The notes: generated from the letters alone by a model not told the origin. DNA of 64,000 nt from Pseudomonas triticicola (GCF_019145375.1 NZ_JAHSTX010000001.1:3323001-3387000), one strand, 5' to 3'. Shown: positions 47,965-57,060, counted from the stretch's first letter. Numbers and translations are program-made.

Positions 47965-48369
47965 ATGGAGTTGAAGACCATGAAAACCCAAACCTCGTTT
48001 TCCCACCTGCGCGGTCTGAAACTGGCCGCTCTGGCCATCGGCACCAGCTTCGTACTGGCCGGTTGCGCCGGTAATCCACCGACCGAGCAGTACGCCGTGA
48101 CCCAATCGGCTGTGAACAGCGCCGTCAGCGCTGGCGGTACCGAGTTCGCTGCGGTGGAAATGAAGCAGGCTCAGGACAAACTGAAACAAGCTGAAATCGC
48201 CATGCACGACAAGAAGTATGACGAGGCCCGTCGCCTGTCCGAACAGGCTGAATGGGACGCTCGCGTCGCTGAACGCAAGGCTCAGGCCGCCAAGGCCGAA
48301 CAGGCTGTGAAGGATTCCCAGAAAGGTGTTCAGGAACTGCGTCAGGAAAGCCAGCGCACTGTGCAGTAA
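47965..48369 (+). CDS. DUF4398 lipoprotein
   Basis: The 134-residue lipoprotein has an export signal with the lipobox LAGC (C34). The mature part is almost wholly charged helix (KQAQDKLKQAEIAMHDKKYD, ERKAQAAKAEQAVKDSQKG), likely a coiled coil. The start at 47965 has AGGAGA eight bases upstream; an ATG at 47980 is a possible alternative. It is followed 55 bases later by a second lipoprotein gene that contains the same helical module plus an OmpA domain. The pair is probably one AlgU-driven transcript. Confidence 0.85.
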   Translation: MELKTMKTQTSFSHLRGLKLAALAIGTSFVLAGCAGNPPTEQYAVTQSAVNSAVSAGGTEFAAVEMKQAQDKLKQAEIAMHDKKYDEARRLSEQAEWDARVAERKAQAAKAEQAVKDSQKGVQELRQESQRTVQ

Positions 48370-48424
48370 GCGCGCATCCCGACCGCAAAGCTGAAACTCT
48401 TACCGATAGAAAGGACGACAAATT

Positions 48425-49213
48425 ATGCGTAAGCAACTGATGATTCCCGCTCTTCTGGCCGCAAGCGTTGCACTGGCTGCCTGCTCCACCCCGCCTAACC
48501 CGAACCTGGAACAGGCGCGCACCAACTACGCCGGCCTGCAGGCCAACCCACAGGCGAGCAAAGTCGCGGCACTGGAAACCAAAGACGCCAGCGATTACCT
48601 GGACAAGGCCGACAAGGCTTATCTGGACAAGGAAGACGCAGCCAAGGTTGACCAACTGGCTTACCTGACCAACCAGCGCGTCGAAGTGGCCAAGCAGACC
48701 ATCGCTCTGCGCACCGCTGAAAACAACCTGAAAAACGCCGCAGCCCAACGTGCCCAGGCCCGTCTGGATGCCCGTGACCAGCAGATCAAACAGCTGCAGG
48801 ACAGCCTCAACGCCAAGCAGACCGATCGCGGTACGCTGGTGACTTTCGGTGACGTGCTGTTCGCCACCAACAAGGCTGATCTGAAGTCCAGCGGCCTGGT
48901 GAACATCAACAAACTGGCGCAATTCCTTCAGGAAAACCCGGACCGCAAAGTGATCGTCGAGGGTTACACCGACAGCACCGGCACCGCGAGCTACAACCAG
49001 TCGCTGTCCGAGCGCCGCGCAACTTCCGTGCAGATGGCCCTGATCAAGATGGGCGTAGATCCTTCGCGCATCGTCGCTCAGGGTTATGGCAAGGAGTACC
49101 CGGTAGCGGATAACGGCAGCGTCTCGGGCCGTGCAATGAACCGTCGTGTGGAAGTGACCATTTCCAACGACAACCAGCCAGTAGCACCGCGTTCTTCGGT
49201 GAGCTCGAACTAA
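48425..49213 (+). CDS. lptF: OmpA-family lipoprotein with N-terminal DUF4398-like region (LptF-like)
   Basis: The 262-residue outer-membrane lipoprotein has its lipobox cysteine at C20 (VALAAC). An N-terminal helical region (residues about 25-130) precedes an OmpA-like peptidoglycan-binding domain (DVLFATNKADLKSSG, then VIVEGYTDSTGT with the conserved aspartate, and LSERRATSV, ending GRAMNRRVEVTI). It should anchor the outer membrane to the wall. Length, order and the preceding DUF4398 gene match PAO1 PA3691-lptF, so the LptF name is an orthology inference. Confidence 0.85.
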   Translation: MRKQLMIPALLAASVALAACSTPPNPNLEQARTNYAGLQANPQASKVAALETKDASDYLDKADKAYLDKEDAAKVDQLAYLTNQRVEVAKQTIALRTAENNLKNAAAQRAQARLDARDQQIKQLQDSLNAKQTDRGTLVTFGDVLFATNKADLKSSGLVNINKLAQFLQENPDRKVIVEGYTDSTGTASYNQSLSERRATSVQMALIKMGVDPSRIVAQGYGKEYPVADNGSVSGRAMNRRVEVTISNDNQPVAPRSSVSSN

Positions 49214-49230
49214 GCTTCACCCGGTAACGC

Positions 49231-49267
49231 AAAAGCCCCGCCTGACTTGATCAGGCGGGGCTTTTTT
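49231..49267 (+). terminator. Strong intrinsic terminator after the OmpA lipoprotein gene
   Basis: Perfect 15-bp arms AAAAGCCCCGCCTGA and TCAGGCGGGGCTTTT with a five-base loop are followed by more T residues, 18 bases after the stop. Confidence 0.92.
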
Positions 49268-49287
49268 GTGGGAGCAGACATCGTAGC

Positions 49288-49434
49288 CCCTCACCCCAGC
49301 CCTCTCCCAAGGGAGAGGGAGCCGATCTGTGTCGCTTTCAAAACTTGTGTTCGGCGCAATGGATCAGGTCGACGTAGCTTAAACAAACACCTCGGTCAGT
49401 CCCCTCTACCTCTGGGAGAGGGTTAGGGTGAGGG
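49288..49434. repeat. MITE-like inverted repeat (CCCTCACCCCAGCCCTCTCC family)
   Basis: Terminal 22-base arms at 49288-49309 and 49413-49434 pair with two mismatches. The 147-base element has no open frame of note. This repeat family is familiar from many proteobacterial genomes. It lies between the OmpA lipoprotein gene and the converging 109-residue protein gene. Confidence 0.75.
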
Positions 49435-49448
49435 CTGAACCTGCAGAA

Positions 49449-49778
49449 TTACTCCTCCAGCTCCTGCGGGGTCTCTTCACCCATACACCGCACGGCTTTC
49501 TTCTGCGCATTAACCAGCACCCCGGTCAGGCCTTTCTGTTCGGTATCGAACAACACCAGCACGCCATCGATGCACTGCGCCACTTGCGGCGCGGGTGTCA
49601 GCGAGACTTTGTAGTCCTCGCCCGGCACGGTCTTGAGCATGGTGAATTCGCTGAGCAGCAACGCATCCTCCGGCTTGGCAAAATGCAGGTAGCCGTAGTA
49701 CCACAGCGCCCCGACGGTGCCGAGGATGCTGCAGATACCGGTGATGATCAGCGGGATGGCATTACGTTCTTCAGTCAT
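49449..49778 (-). CDS. Small membrane-anchored hypothetical protein, 109 residues
   Basis: One N-terminal membrane helix (residues about 8-28, PLIITGICSILGTVGALWYYGYL) is followed by a short soluble domain with two cysteines (AQCIDG and AVRCMGEE) that could form a disulfide if periplasmic. No family is recognised. The start overlaps the stop of the upstream hydrolase gene by four bases, so the two are translationally coupled and may work together. Confidence 0.78.
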   Translation of the reverse strand: MTEERNAIPLIITGICSILGTVGALWYYGYLHFAKPEDALLLSEFTMLKTVPGEDYKVSLTPAPQVAQCIDGVLVLFDTEQKGLTGVLVNAQKKAVRCMGEETPQELEE

Positions 49779-50680
49779 TGCGGGGTCTCATCTTCGGAAT
49801 TCGGGGGCGGCGGATAGTTGGGGATTTCGCCGAGGCGGCGCAGGCCGTCGAAGTGTTCGGGGTCGTCGAGATAGCGCAGCATGACCTGACGCCACACCGG
49901 GTCGCCGAAGGTTTGCACATGACCGCCACGGGTCAGTTGCAACACACGCGGCGGCGGCGCTGCCTGATACAGGCGAATGCCGTTGGCCATCGGCACCAGC
50001 GGATCGTCGATGCTGTGGAAGATCAGCTTGGGCACGCCGGTCAACTGCGCCATCGAGTTGATCGCGCTGTCGCCATCCGGCACCAGCCACGACAGCGGCA
50101 CTTGCAATGGCCAGGTCAGCCACGAAGTGCTGAGGGCGAATTGGCCGACGCTGCGATAACTGGCCGGCACCCCATCCAGCACCAGGGCCTTGAGTTGTTT
50201 TTGCCGCTGCGGGTGCTGCGCAAGCCAATGCACCGACATCGCGCCGCCGAGGCTTTGCCCGAGCAGCACCAGCGGTTTGCCTTTGACCTCGGGCGCGTTG
50301 TCGAGCCAGGCGAAGGCCGCATCGATATCCTGATAGATCGCCGGCAGGCTCGGCTTGCCTTCTGACAAACCGTAGCCGCGATAGTCGACCAGCAGCACCT
50401 GATAGCCGTTCTTCGGCAACCACCAGCTCCCGCCCAGATGCATCGGCAGATTGCCGCCGTTGCCGTGCAGATGCAGGACCGTGCCTTTGACCTCGACGCC
50501 AGGTTTGGCCGGCAGCCACCAGGCGTTGAGCTTCAAGCCATCGGCGGTGGTCAGGGTGACGGTGCGGTATTCGAGTTTGGCTTTGTCCGGGGTGAAGATC
50601 TGGCCCGGTTCCGGGTAGAACAGCAGCGAACTGCAACCACCGAGGGTCAAGAGCAGGCAAAGGATGCCGAGGATTCTCAT
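49775..50680 (-). CDS. Alpha/beta-hydrolase lipoprotein
   Basis: The 301-residue protein has a lipoprotein signal (MRILGILCLLLTLGGCSS). The hydrolase domain has the nucleophile elbow GQSLGG, the acid HSIDDPLVP and the histidine RGGHVQTFGD, so the triad is complete. An oxyanion stretch HLHGNGGNLPMH and VDYRGYGLSEG are also typical. The substrate is unknown. It is probably envelope-located. It is coupled to the 109-residue membrane protein gene by an ATGA overlap. A start 12 codons upstream is possible but places extra residues before the signal peptide. Confidence 0.87.
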   Translation of the reverse strand: MRILGILCLLLTLGGCSSLLFYPEPGQIFTPDKAKLEYRTVTLTTADGLKLNAWWLPAKPGVEVKGTVLHLHGNGGNLPMHLGGSWWLPKNGYQVLLVDYRGYGLSEGKPSLPAIYQDIDAAFAWLDNAPEVKGKPLVLLGQSLGGAMSVHWLAQHPQRQKQLKALVLDGVPASYRSVGQFALSTSWLTWPLQVPLSWLVPDGDSAINSMAQLTGVPKLIFHSIDDPLVPMANGIRLYQAAPPPRVLQLTRGGHVQTFGDPVWRQVMLRYLDDPEHFDGLRRLGEIPNYPPPPNSEDETPQ

Positions 50681-50725
50681 CCGGTGAAACCTCGCAAAGA
50701 AGAGAACTGAACACAAATCAAACCT

Positions 50726-50813
50726 GTGGGAGCGAGCCTACTCGCGAAAGCGGTGTATCAGCCGACATCAATGTTGAAGGTGAAATCGCATTCGCGAGCA
50801 GGCTCGCTCCCAC
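50726..50813. repeat. REP doublet, 88-bp class
   Basis: Forward unit 50726-50748 (AGCCTACT variant) and inverted unit 50791-50813 with a 42-base spacer. Confidence 0.9.
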
Positions 50814-50832
50814 AAGGGGTTCGGTGGTGGGT

Positions 50833-52110
50833 CTAGAGGATATTGGAGTAATCCGCCTCAATCCGGTCCAGGCTCAAATGGTTGAGGAAGTTGGAGAAAC
50901 ACATCCACGCCGACAACGCATTCAGATCCCGGAACTGATCAGGTAGATATTTGGGCGGCACCACCAGTCCTTCGTCCACCAGTTGCCGCAAGGTCCGCAT
51001 GTCTTCCAGTGTGGTCTTGCCACAGAACAACAACGGAATCTGCTCAAGCTTGCCCTTGCGCACGGCCAACTGAATGTAGTTGTAAACCATGATGAAGCCC
51101 TTGAGATAGGACAAGTCTTTGGTGAATGGCAGACCGGTGGGCGTCGAGCCACGGAACACCCGGCTGGCATTGCCGTAGCTTTCGGCCATCTCGAAACCCT
51201 GCTCGCGGAAAAATTCGTAGATCTGCAAAAAGTCCGCGCCCTCCTCGACCATATGAATCGCACGGGTGCGGTTGGTCAGTTTGCGCAGGCGACTCGGGTA
51301 AGAGGCGAAGGTGATGATTTCCATCAGGATCGCCAGGCCTTCTTGGGTCACCGTGGACGAGGGCGGGCCTTTCGACAGGAACGTGCAGATCGGCTGGTTC
51401 AACCCGTTGAGCGTGGTGCCGACGTGCACCAGACCTTCATGGACCTCCAATGCACGGACGTCGCGGTCGTTGAACAGCGCGTCGGTGCGAATCTTGATGT
51501 AGTCGGCGCCCGCCGCGGCGTCGGCGACGATGCCGTCGGACTCGAACACGCGAATCGTCTCTTCGGCCTCACCGAATACCTTGTTCAGTCGGGTTTGCAG
51601 CAGGTGCACCGCGTCTTTGGCGGTGAGGATCTTCGGCTCGTCCTTCAGATCGCCGCGTCCGTCGATGTTGTTCAGGTAGTCGGACATCATCAGGCCGAGA
51701 TCGGCGAGGGTCGGGTCACCGGCGTGAAAGGCATCGGACGCCGCGCCGTACAGCTCTTGCGAGATCAGACCGAAATCCTCGGTGCCGCGCGCTTCGAGCA
51801 TGCGCACCACCATGCGGTATTCCTTGCACATGCGCCGCATGATCTGCCCGACCGGGTTGAACTGGCCGAGCTGGCGGGTGATGTCACGCTCGATGTTCTG
51901 GAATTCCAGTTTGACCTGGCTCGAATCGAACGACAGCGGGCGGTTGAGGTAGTAGTCGCGATCCACCGCCGGCATTTCCTTGCCCTTGGCCTTGAGGAAG
52001 CCCTTGCGCACGTTGTCGTCCCACTTGACCGCATCGAGCACGCGGATCGGCGTCTGCGCCAGCACAATGCGATCGGACAACATGCGTATCGTCTGCTGGT
52101 AATCGTCCAC
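50833..52110 (-). CDS. QEGLA-motif protein (DUF1704 family), putative metallopeptidase
   Basis: The 425-residue soluble protein carries two hallmarks: an HExxxH motif (H224-E225-G-L-V-H229) and, 31 residues on, the family-naming QEGLA (256-260). These are the layout of the DUF1704 family, annotated in bacteria as flavohemoglobin expression-modulating. Its animal members (MATCAP) are tyrosine carboxypeptidases with an HExxxH zinc site. Zinc-dependent peptidase activity is therefore a reasonable inference, but no bacterial substrate is known to me. It starts at 52110 and is separated from the TetR gene upstream by a long hairpin repeat. Confidence 0.82.
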   Translation of the reverse strand: MDDYQQTIRMLSDRIVLAQTPIRVLDAVKWDDNVRKGFLKAKGKEMPAVDRDYYLNRPLSFDSSQVKLEFQNIERDITRQLGQFNPVGQIMRRMCKEYRMVVRMLEARGTEDFGLISQELYGAASDAFHAGDPTLADLGLMMSDYLNNIDGRGDLKDEPKILTAKDAVHLLQTRLNKVFGEAEETIRVFESDGIVADAAAGADYIKIRTDALFNDRDVRALEVHEGLVHVGTTLNGLNQPICTFLSKGPPSSTVTQEGLAILMEIITFASYPSRLRKLTNRTRAIHMVEEGADFLQIYEFFREQGFEMAESYGNASRVFRGSTPTGLPFTKDLSYLKGFIMVYNYIQLAVRKGKLEQIPLLFCGKTTLEDMRTLRQLVDEGLVVPPKYLPDQFRDLNALSAWMCFSNFLNHLSLDRIEADYSNIL

Positions 52111-52161
52111 CCGAAACTCCTGTAGAAAACGTGACGCTTTGAATGACTGGGCGCGGGCTCC

Positions 52162-52248
52162 CTGTAGGAGCTGCCGAAGGCTGCGATCTTTTGACCTTGG
52201 TCTTCTAAAAGCAGATCAAAAGATCGCAGCCTTCGGCAGCTCCTACAG
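52162..52248. repeat. Perfect 33-bp inverted repeat (CTGTAGGAGCTGCCGAAGG family)
   Basis: Arms 52162-52194 and 52216-52248 are exact reverse complements over 33 bases with a 21-base loop. It is another REP-doublet family known from fluorescent pseudomonads, here in a single copy between two minus-strand genes. It may also act as a terminator for the TetR gene. Confidence 0.88.
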
Positions 52249-52278
52249 GGGGATCGGCGTCAGACGGACGACATTGTG

Positions 52279-52995
52279 TTACACCGATGCCAATACAAGG
52301 TGCATATACCGCGTCAGAATCCCGAGCATGTCCTCTTCGGCCAATGGCTCGGCGTCGTTGAGCAGGCCCTGATATTCCATCCGGCCGATAATCGCCGTCA
52401 ACACCTTGGCATCCTGCTGCGGTTCACGCGAGCCCAGTACCTGGAACAACTGGCAGGTGCCCTGCAACAGAATCTGCTGATGCGAGCGCACCAGAATGGC
52501 CAGACGCGGATTGAGCAGCGCTTCCTGACGGAACGCCTGTTCGGCCATCAGATGCTCGCGCCGGTTGATCAATTGCCGGTGCACGTAATCGGCCATCAGC
52601 CGCGCAATATCATCGGCCAATTGCGAGCGCGACTCCGGGCTGCCGTCGGCGCTGACCACCATTTCGCGCAACAGACCCTCGTTATTGATCCACAACTTGG
52701 CCATGTACGCCGCGCTGCGCTCCACGTATTGGGCGAAGGTATCGGTGAGCAGGTCATCGATGTCCTTGAAGTAATACGTGGTCGCCGACAGCGGCACGCC
52801 GGCCTCCGCCGCGACCGCACGATGGCGCACGGCACGTACGCCGTCGCGCACGACAATGCGCATCGCGGCGTCGAGAATGTCCTGGCGACGCTGCTCACTG
52901 CCCTGTCGGCTGGCCTTGCGGCCCTGGTACTGAACACTTTCAGCGACCGCAGTGGCGATACCCGCTGCACCTTCTTGAGCTAATGCACCCATCAC
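52279..52995 (-). CDS. TetR/AcrR-family regulator
   Basis: The 238-residue regulator has an N-terminal extension of about 35 residues, then the helix-turn-helix (RDGVRAVRHRAVAAEAGVP, SATTYYFKDIDDLL) and a C-terminal ligand domain (LMADYVHRQLINRREHLMAEQ). The target and ligand are unknown. The start may be the first or second ATG (52995 or 52992). In PAO1 a TetR gene occupies the same place upstream of lysS, as I recall, so it belongs to the conserved backbone. Confidence 0.87.
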   Translation of the reverse strand: MMGALAQEGAAGIATAVAESVQYQGRKASRQGSEQRRQDILDAAMRIVVRDGVRAVRHRAVAAEAGVPLSATTYYFKDIDDLLTDTFAQYVERSAAYMAKLWINNEGLLREMVVSADGSPESRSQLADDIARLMADYVHRQLINRREHLMAEQAFRQEALLNPRLAILVRSHQQILLQGTCQLFQVLGSREPQQDAKVLTAIIGRMEYQGLLNDAEPLAEEDMLGILTRYMHLVLASV

Positions 52996-53057
52996 GACAG
53001 CACTTCCTCTACTAATGCCAAATTAACCAATTGATACATTTGTACCAGACAGGCAAT

Positions 53058-53086
53058 AAAAAGCCGCCTGTTTTAGGCGGCTTTTT
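53058..53086. terminator. Bidirectional intrinsic terminator after lysS
   Basis: Arms AAAAAGCCGCCT and AGGCGGCTTTTT (12 bp, perfect) with a five-base loop lie 12 bases beyond the lysS stop. A/T tracts on both sides make it work in either direction. Confidence 0.9.
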
Positions 53087-53097
53087 AACTGAAACGT

Positions 53098-54600
53098 TTA
53101 CGCTTGCGGTCGCATGTGCGGGAACAGGATCACATCGCGGATCGACGGCGAGTTGGTCAGCAACATCACCAGACGATCGATGCCGATACCTTCACCGGCG
53201 GTTGGCGGCATGCCGTACTCCAGCGCACGGACGAAGTCGGCGTCGTAGTGCATGGCTTCGTCGTCGCCGGCGTCCTTGTCGGCCACCTGCGCCATGAAGC
53301 GCTCGGCCTGGTCTTCCGCGTCATTCAACTCGGAGTAGGCGTTGGCGATTTCACGACCACCGATGAACAGCTCGAAGCGGTCGGTGACGTTCGGGTTCTC
53401 GTCGTTACGACGGGCCAGCGGCGACACTTCGAACGGGTACTGAGTGATGAAGTGCGGCTGCTCGAGCTTGTGCTCGACCAGCTCTTCGAAAATCATCACC
53501 TGCAATTTGCCCAGACCTTCGAAGCCCAGGACCTTGGCGCCGGCCTTCTTGGCGATGGCGCGAGCCTTGTCGATGTCGTTCAGATCATCGGCAGTCAGCT
53601 CAGGGTTGTACTTGAGGATCGAGTCGAACACCGACAGACGCACGAACGGCTCGCCGAAGTGGAACACCTTGTCGCCGTACGGCACGTCGGTGCTGCCCAG
53701 CACCAGCTGCGCCAGCTCGCGGAACAGTTCTTCGGTCAGGTTCATGTTGTCTTCGTAATCGGCGTATGCCTGATAGAACTCCAACATGGTGAATTCAGGG
53801 TTGTGACGAGTCGAAACGCCTTCGTTACGGAAGTTGCGGTTGATCTCGAAGACCTTTTCAAAACCGCCAACCACCAGACGCTTCAGATACAGCTCTGGTG
53901 CGATACGCAGGAACATTTCCATGTCCAGCGCATTGTGGTGGGTTTCGAACGGCTTGGCTGCGGCGCCGCCGGGAATGGTCTGCAGCATCGGCGTTTCGAC
54001 TTCGAGGAAGTCGCGCTTCATCAGGAAGCTGCGGATGTGCGCGATCACTTGCGAACGCACGCGGAAGGTCTGGCGCACGTCTTCGTTGACGATCAGGTCG
54101 ACGTAACGCTGGCGATAGCGCTGTTCGGTGTCGGTCAGGCCGTGGTGCTTGTCCGGCAGCGGGCGCAGCGACTTGGTCAGCAGGCGCACGTTGGTCATTT
54201 CCACGTACAGGTCGCCTTTGCCGGAACGCGCCAGGGTACCTTCGGCGGCAATGATGTCGCCCATGTCCCAGGTTTTCACCGCGGCCAGGGTTTCTTCGGA
54301 CAGCGTCTTGCGGTTGACGTAGACCTGAATGCGCCCGGTCATGTCCTGGATCACCATGAACGAGCCACGGTTGAGCATGATGCGACCGGCAACCTTGACC
54401 GGGATTGCAACCTCTGCCAGCTCTTCCTTGGTCTTGTCCGCGTACCGTTTCTGCAAGGCATCGCAGTAGTTGTCGCGGCGGAAGTCGTTCGGGAAGGCAT
54501 TGCCCTTGGCGCGCTCGGCAGCAAGCTTTTCCTTGCGCAGGGCGATCAGGGAGTTTTCTTCCTGTTGCAGGGCTTGCGGGTCGAGTTGTAGGTCGCTCAT
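53098..54600 (-). CDS. lysS: Lysyl-tRNA synthetase (class II)
   Basis: The 500-residue enzyme charges tRNA-Lys. An N-terminal OB-fold anticodon-binding domain (residues about 65-150) precedes the class II core. Motif 2 is [16 protein letters not shown] and motif 3 [13 protein letters not shown] near the C-terminus. The ending FPHMRP is typical. It lies 79 bases downstream of prfB, the same prfB-lysS order as in E. coli, so they are probably cotranscribed. Confidence 0.97.
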   Translation of the reverse strand: MSDLQLDPQALQQEENSLIALRKEKLAAERAKGNAFPNDFRRDNYCDALQKRYADKTKEELAEVAIPVKVAGRIMLNRGSFMVIQDMTGRIQVYVNRKTLSEETLAAVKTWDMGDIIAAEGTLARSGKGDLYVEMTNVRLLTKSLRPLPDKHHGLTDTEQRYRQRYVDLIVNEDVRQTFRVRSQVIAHIRSFLMKRDFLEVETPMLQTIPGGAAAKPFETHHNALDMEMFLRIAPELYLKRLVVGGFEKVFEINRNFRNEGVSTRHNPEFTMLEFYQAYADYEDNMNLTEELFRELAQLVLGSTDVPYGDKVFHFGEPFVRLSVFDSILKYNPELTADDLNDIDKARAIAKKAGAKVLGFEGLGKLQVMIFEELVEHKLEQPHFITQYPFEVSPLARRNDENPNVTDRFELFIGGREIANAYSELNDAEDQAERFMAQVADKDAGDDEAMHYDADFVRALEYGMPPTAGEGIGIDRLVMLLTNSPSIRDVILFPHMRPQA

Positions 54601-54649
54601 GTCTTTAAGTATTCCATCAGGTTCGTTGCCCCCAGCCTTCGACTGGGGA

Positions 54650-54671
54650 TCGCGGGCGAGCCCGCTCCCAC
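54650..54671. repeat. Single degenerate REP unit
   Basis: ATCGCGGGCGAGCCCGCTCC... is a diverged single copy of the REP palindrome in the prfB-lysS gap, without the partner unit found elsewhere. Confidence 0.6.
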
Positions 54672-54679
54672 AGAGGGTG

Positions 54680-55775
54680 TTACAGGCCGGATTTCAGGCT
54701 GGCTTCCAGGTACTCGTCGATATCGCCGTCGAGCACCTTGTCGCAATCGCTGCGTTCGATGTTGGTACGCAGATCCTTGATCCGCGAGGCATCGAGCACG
54801 TAAGAGCGGATCTGGTGACCCCAGCCGATATCCGACTTGGTGTCTTCCAGCGCCTGCGAAGCGGCGTTGCGCTTCTGCATTTCCTGCTCGTACAACTTGG
54901 CCCGCAGCATTTTCATCGCGGTGTCCTTGTTGGCGTGCTGGGAACGCTCGTTCTGGCAGCTGACCACGGTGTTGGTCGGTACGTGGGTGATACGTACGGC
55001 CGAGTCGGTGGTGTTTACGTGCTGACCACCGGCACCAGAGGAACGATAGGTGTCGATCCGCAGGTCTGCCGGGTTGATTTCGATTTCCACCTTGTCATCG
55101 ATCTCTGGCGAGACGAAAACAGCGGAGAACGAGGTGTGACGACGGTTGCCGGAGTCGAACGGGCTCTTGCGCACCAGACGGTGCACGCCGATCTCGGTAC
55201 GCAGCCAGCCAAAGGCGTATTCGCCCTTGATGTGCACGGTCGCGCCCTTGATCCCGGCGACTTCACCGGCGGACAGTTCCATGATGGTCGCGTCGAAACC
55301 GCGTTTGTCGGCCCAGCGCAGGTACATGCGCAACAGGATGTTGGCCCAGTCCTGCGCTTCGGTACCGCCGGAACCGGCCTGGATGTCCAGGTAGGCGTTG
55401 TTCGGGTCCATTTCATGGCTGAACATGCGGCGGAATTCCAGCTTGGCCAGATTTTCCTCGAGACGGGCCAGCTCGGCGACGACATCGCCCACTGCGCCTT
55501 CGTCGTTCTCTTCGACGGCCATGTCCAGCAGGTCGCGGCAATCGGCCAGACCGCCGTTCAGTTCGTCGAGGGTGTCGACGATCTGCGCCAGCGCGGCACG
55601 CTCGCGGCCCAGCTCCTGGGCGTATTCAGGTTTGTTCCAGACACTCGGATCTTCAAGCTCGCGATTGACCTCGGTCAGACGCTCATGCTTTTGATCGTAG
55701 TCAAAGATACCCCCGAATAGTTTCGGAGCGCTCGGACAGGTCCTTGATGGTGTTCAGGATCGGGTTGATTTCCAT
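54680..55775 (-). CDS. prfB: Peptide chain release factor 2 (with programmed +1 frameshift)
   Basis: RF2 recognises UGA and UAA stops. Translation starts at 55775 ([13 protein letters not shown]), runs 24 codons to an in-frame TGA at 55701-55703, and continues in the +1 frame from GAC (55702) to the stop at 54680, giving 364 residues. The GGQ-containing domain ([13 protein letters not shown], then [19 protein letters not shown]) is intact. The shift site CTTTGAC preceded by a G5 run is the classic RF2 autoregulatory site. The continuous 280-codon frame from 55522 is only the C-terminal part. Confidence 0.96.
55700..55714 (-). promoter_or_regulatory. prfB programmed frameshift site
   Basis: On the minus strand GGGGGTATCTTTGAC combines an internal Shine-Dalgarno-like G-run, the slippery CTT codon and the TGA stop followed by C. 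At low RF2 levels the ribosome slips +1 and makes full-length protein. Confidence 0.95.
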
Positions 55776-55898
55776 GACGGGCAGCACTCGTTGGCGAACT
55801 TTTGAAAGCCGGCGAGTATAACGTAAACAGGCTGTCGCGGCAGCCCGTCTGGCGGGTGTGGGGGTGATTCACTTGACACTGACCTGACGCGATCTCCT

Positions 55899-55986
55899 GT
55901 GGGAGCGAGCCTGCTCGCGAAGGCGACCTGCCAGCCGCCGGCAATGTCGAGTGCACAACCGCTTTCGCGAGCAGGCTCGCTCCCAC
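55899..55986. repeat. REP doublet, 88-bp class
   Basis: Forward unit 55899-55921 and inverted unit 55964-55986 with a 42-base spacer separate prfB from wspR. The doublet ends 24 bases before the end of wspR. Confidence 0.9.
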
Positions 55987-56010
55987 AGGTGGATTGCATT
56001 TTCAGGAAAG

Positions 56011-57012
56011 TTACTCAATCCCGACCTGATTGCGCCCATTGTTCTTGGCCAGATACAACCCGCGATCCGCCGCCGAGATCAGCAGCCGGCAATCACTCCC
56101 CGCCTGGGGCACCATGGTCGCCAGACCAATGCTGATGGTCAGACTGGAACCCTCGGCCGGCGTGTTATGCGGAATTTTCAGCGCCGCCACGGTCTGGCGC
56201 AGTTTCTCGGCCAACAGCCGCGCGCCGCCCGGCGAGGTGTTCGGCAGCACCAGCACAAACTCCTCGCCGCCATAACGCGCCGGCAGGTCCGATGGCCGCG
56301 AGCTGGCGTCACGGATGGCTGCGGCGACTTTGCGCAGTGCTTCATCGCCTTCAACGTGTCCGAAACTGTCGTTGTACGACTTGAAGTAATCGACGTCGAT
56401 CATCAGCAGTGAAAGCTGCGTCTGATCGCGCAGTGAACGGCGCCACTCCAGCTCCAGGTACTCGTCAAAGTGACGACGATTGGACAGCCCGGTCAGGCCA
56501 TCGGAGTTCATCAGCCGTTGCAGCACCAGGTTGGTGTCGAGCAATTGCTGCTGGCTGACCCGCAACGCACGGTACGCGGCGTCGCGTTGCAGCAATGTCA
56601 TGTAGGAACGCGAGTGGTAGCGGATGCGCGCGACCAGTTCGATGGTGTCCGGCAGTTTCACCAGATAGTCGTTGGCGCCAGCGGAGAACGCCGCGCTCTT
56701 GATCAGCGGGTCTTCCTTGGTCGAGAGAACAATGATCGGGATGTCCTTGGTCGCCGGATGATTGCGGTATTCGCGCACAAGGCTCAGGCCATCGAGGCCG
56801 GGCATCACCAGGTCCTGCAGGATCACCGTCGGCTTGATCCGCACCGCCTGGGCGATGGCCTGCTGCGGGTCGGAGCAGAAGTGGAAGTCGATGTTTTCCT
56901 GATTCGACAGCCCACGGCGCACCGCTTCGCCGATCATCGCCTGATCATCCACCAACAACACCATGGCGGCGTTCTCGTCGGTTTTAATGTCGTCGATCTG
57001 TAAATCATTCAT
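56011..57012 (-). CDS. wspR: Diguanylate cyclase response regulator WspR
   Basis: The 333-residue output protein of the Wsp system makes c-di-GMP when phosphorylated by WspE. A receiver domain with phospho-acceptor D67 ([13 protein letters not shown]) is joined by a coiled-coil stalk (residues about 140-170) to a GGDEF domain with active site GGEEF at 248-252. An RxxD inhibitory site lies exactly five residues before it (R239-D242), so product inhibition is expected. It is 48 bases downstream of wspF, the only non-overlapping junction in the operon. High activity promotes cellulose or exopolysaccharide production and wrinkly colonies. Confidence 0.96.
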   Translation of the reverse strand: MNDLQIDDIKTDENAAMVLLVDDQAMIGEAVRRGLSNQENIDFHFCSDPQQAIAQAVRIKPTVILQDLVMPGLDGLSLVREYRNHPATKDIPIIVLSTKEDPLIKSAAFSAGANDYLVKLPDTIELVARIRYHSRSYMTLLQRDAAYRALRVSQQQLLDTNLVLQRLMNSDGLTGLSNRRHFDEYLELEWRRSLRDQTQLSLLMIDVDYFKSYNDSFGHVEGDEALRKVAAAIRDASSRPSDLPARYGGEEFVLVLPNTSPGGARLLAEKLRQTVAALKIPHNTPAEGSSLTISIGLATMVPQAGSDCRLLISAADRGLYLAKNNGRNQVGIE

Positions 57013-57060
57013 GAGCGGTCACCTGAGTACTGCGGGGGCCTGGATTGCCGATCAACCTGT

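Noticed and set aside
54680..55522. A 280-residue release factor starting at 55522
   Set aside because: The codons upstream are in frame and homologous to RF2, and the 5' end joins through the standard +1 frameshift, so the short form is only part of prfB.
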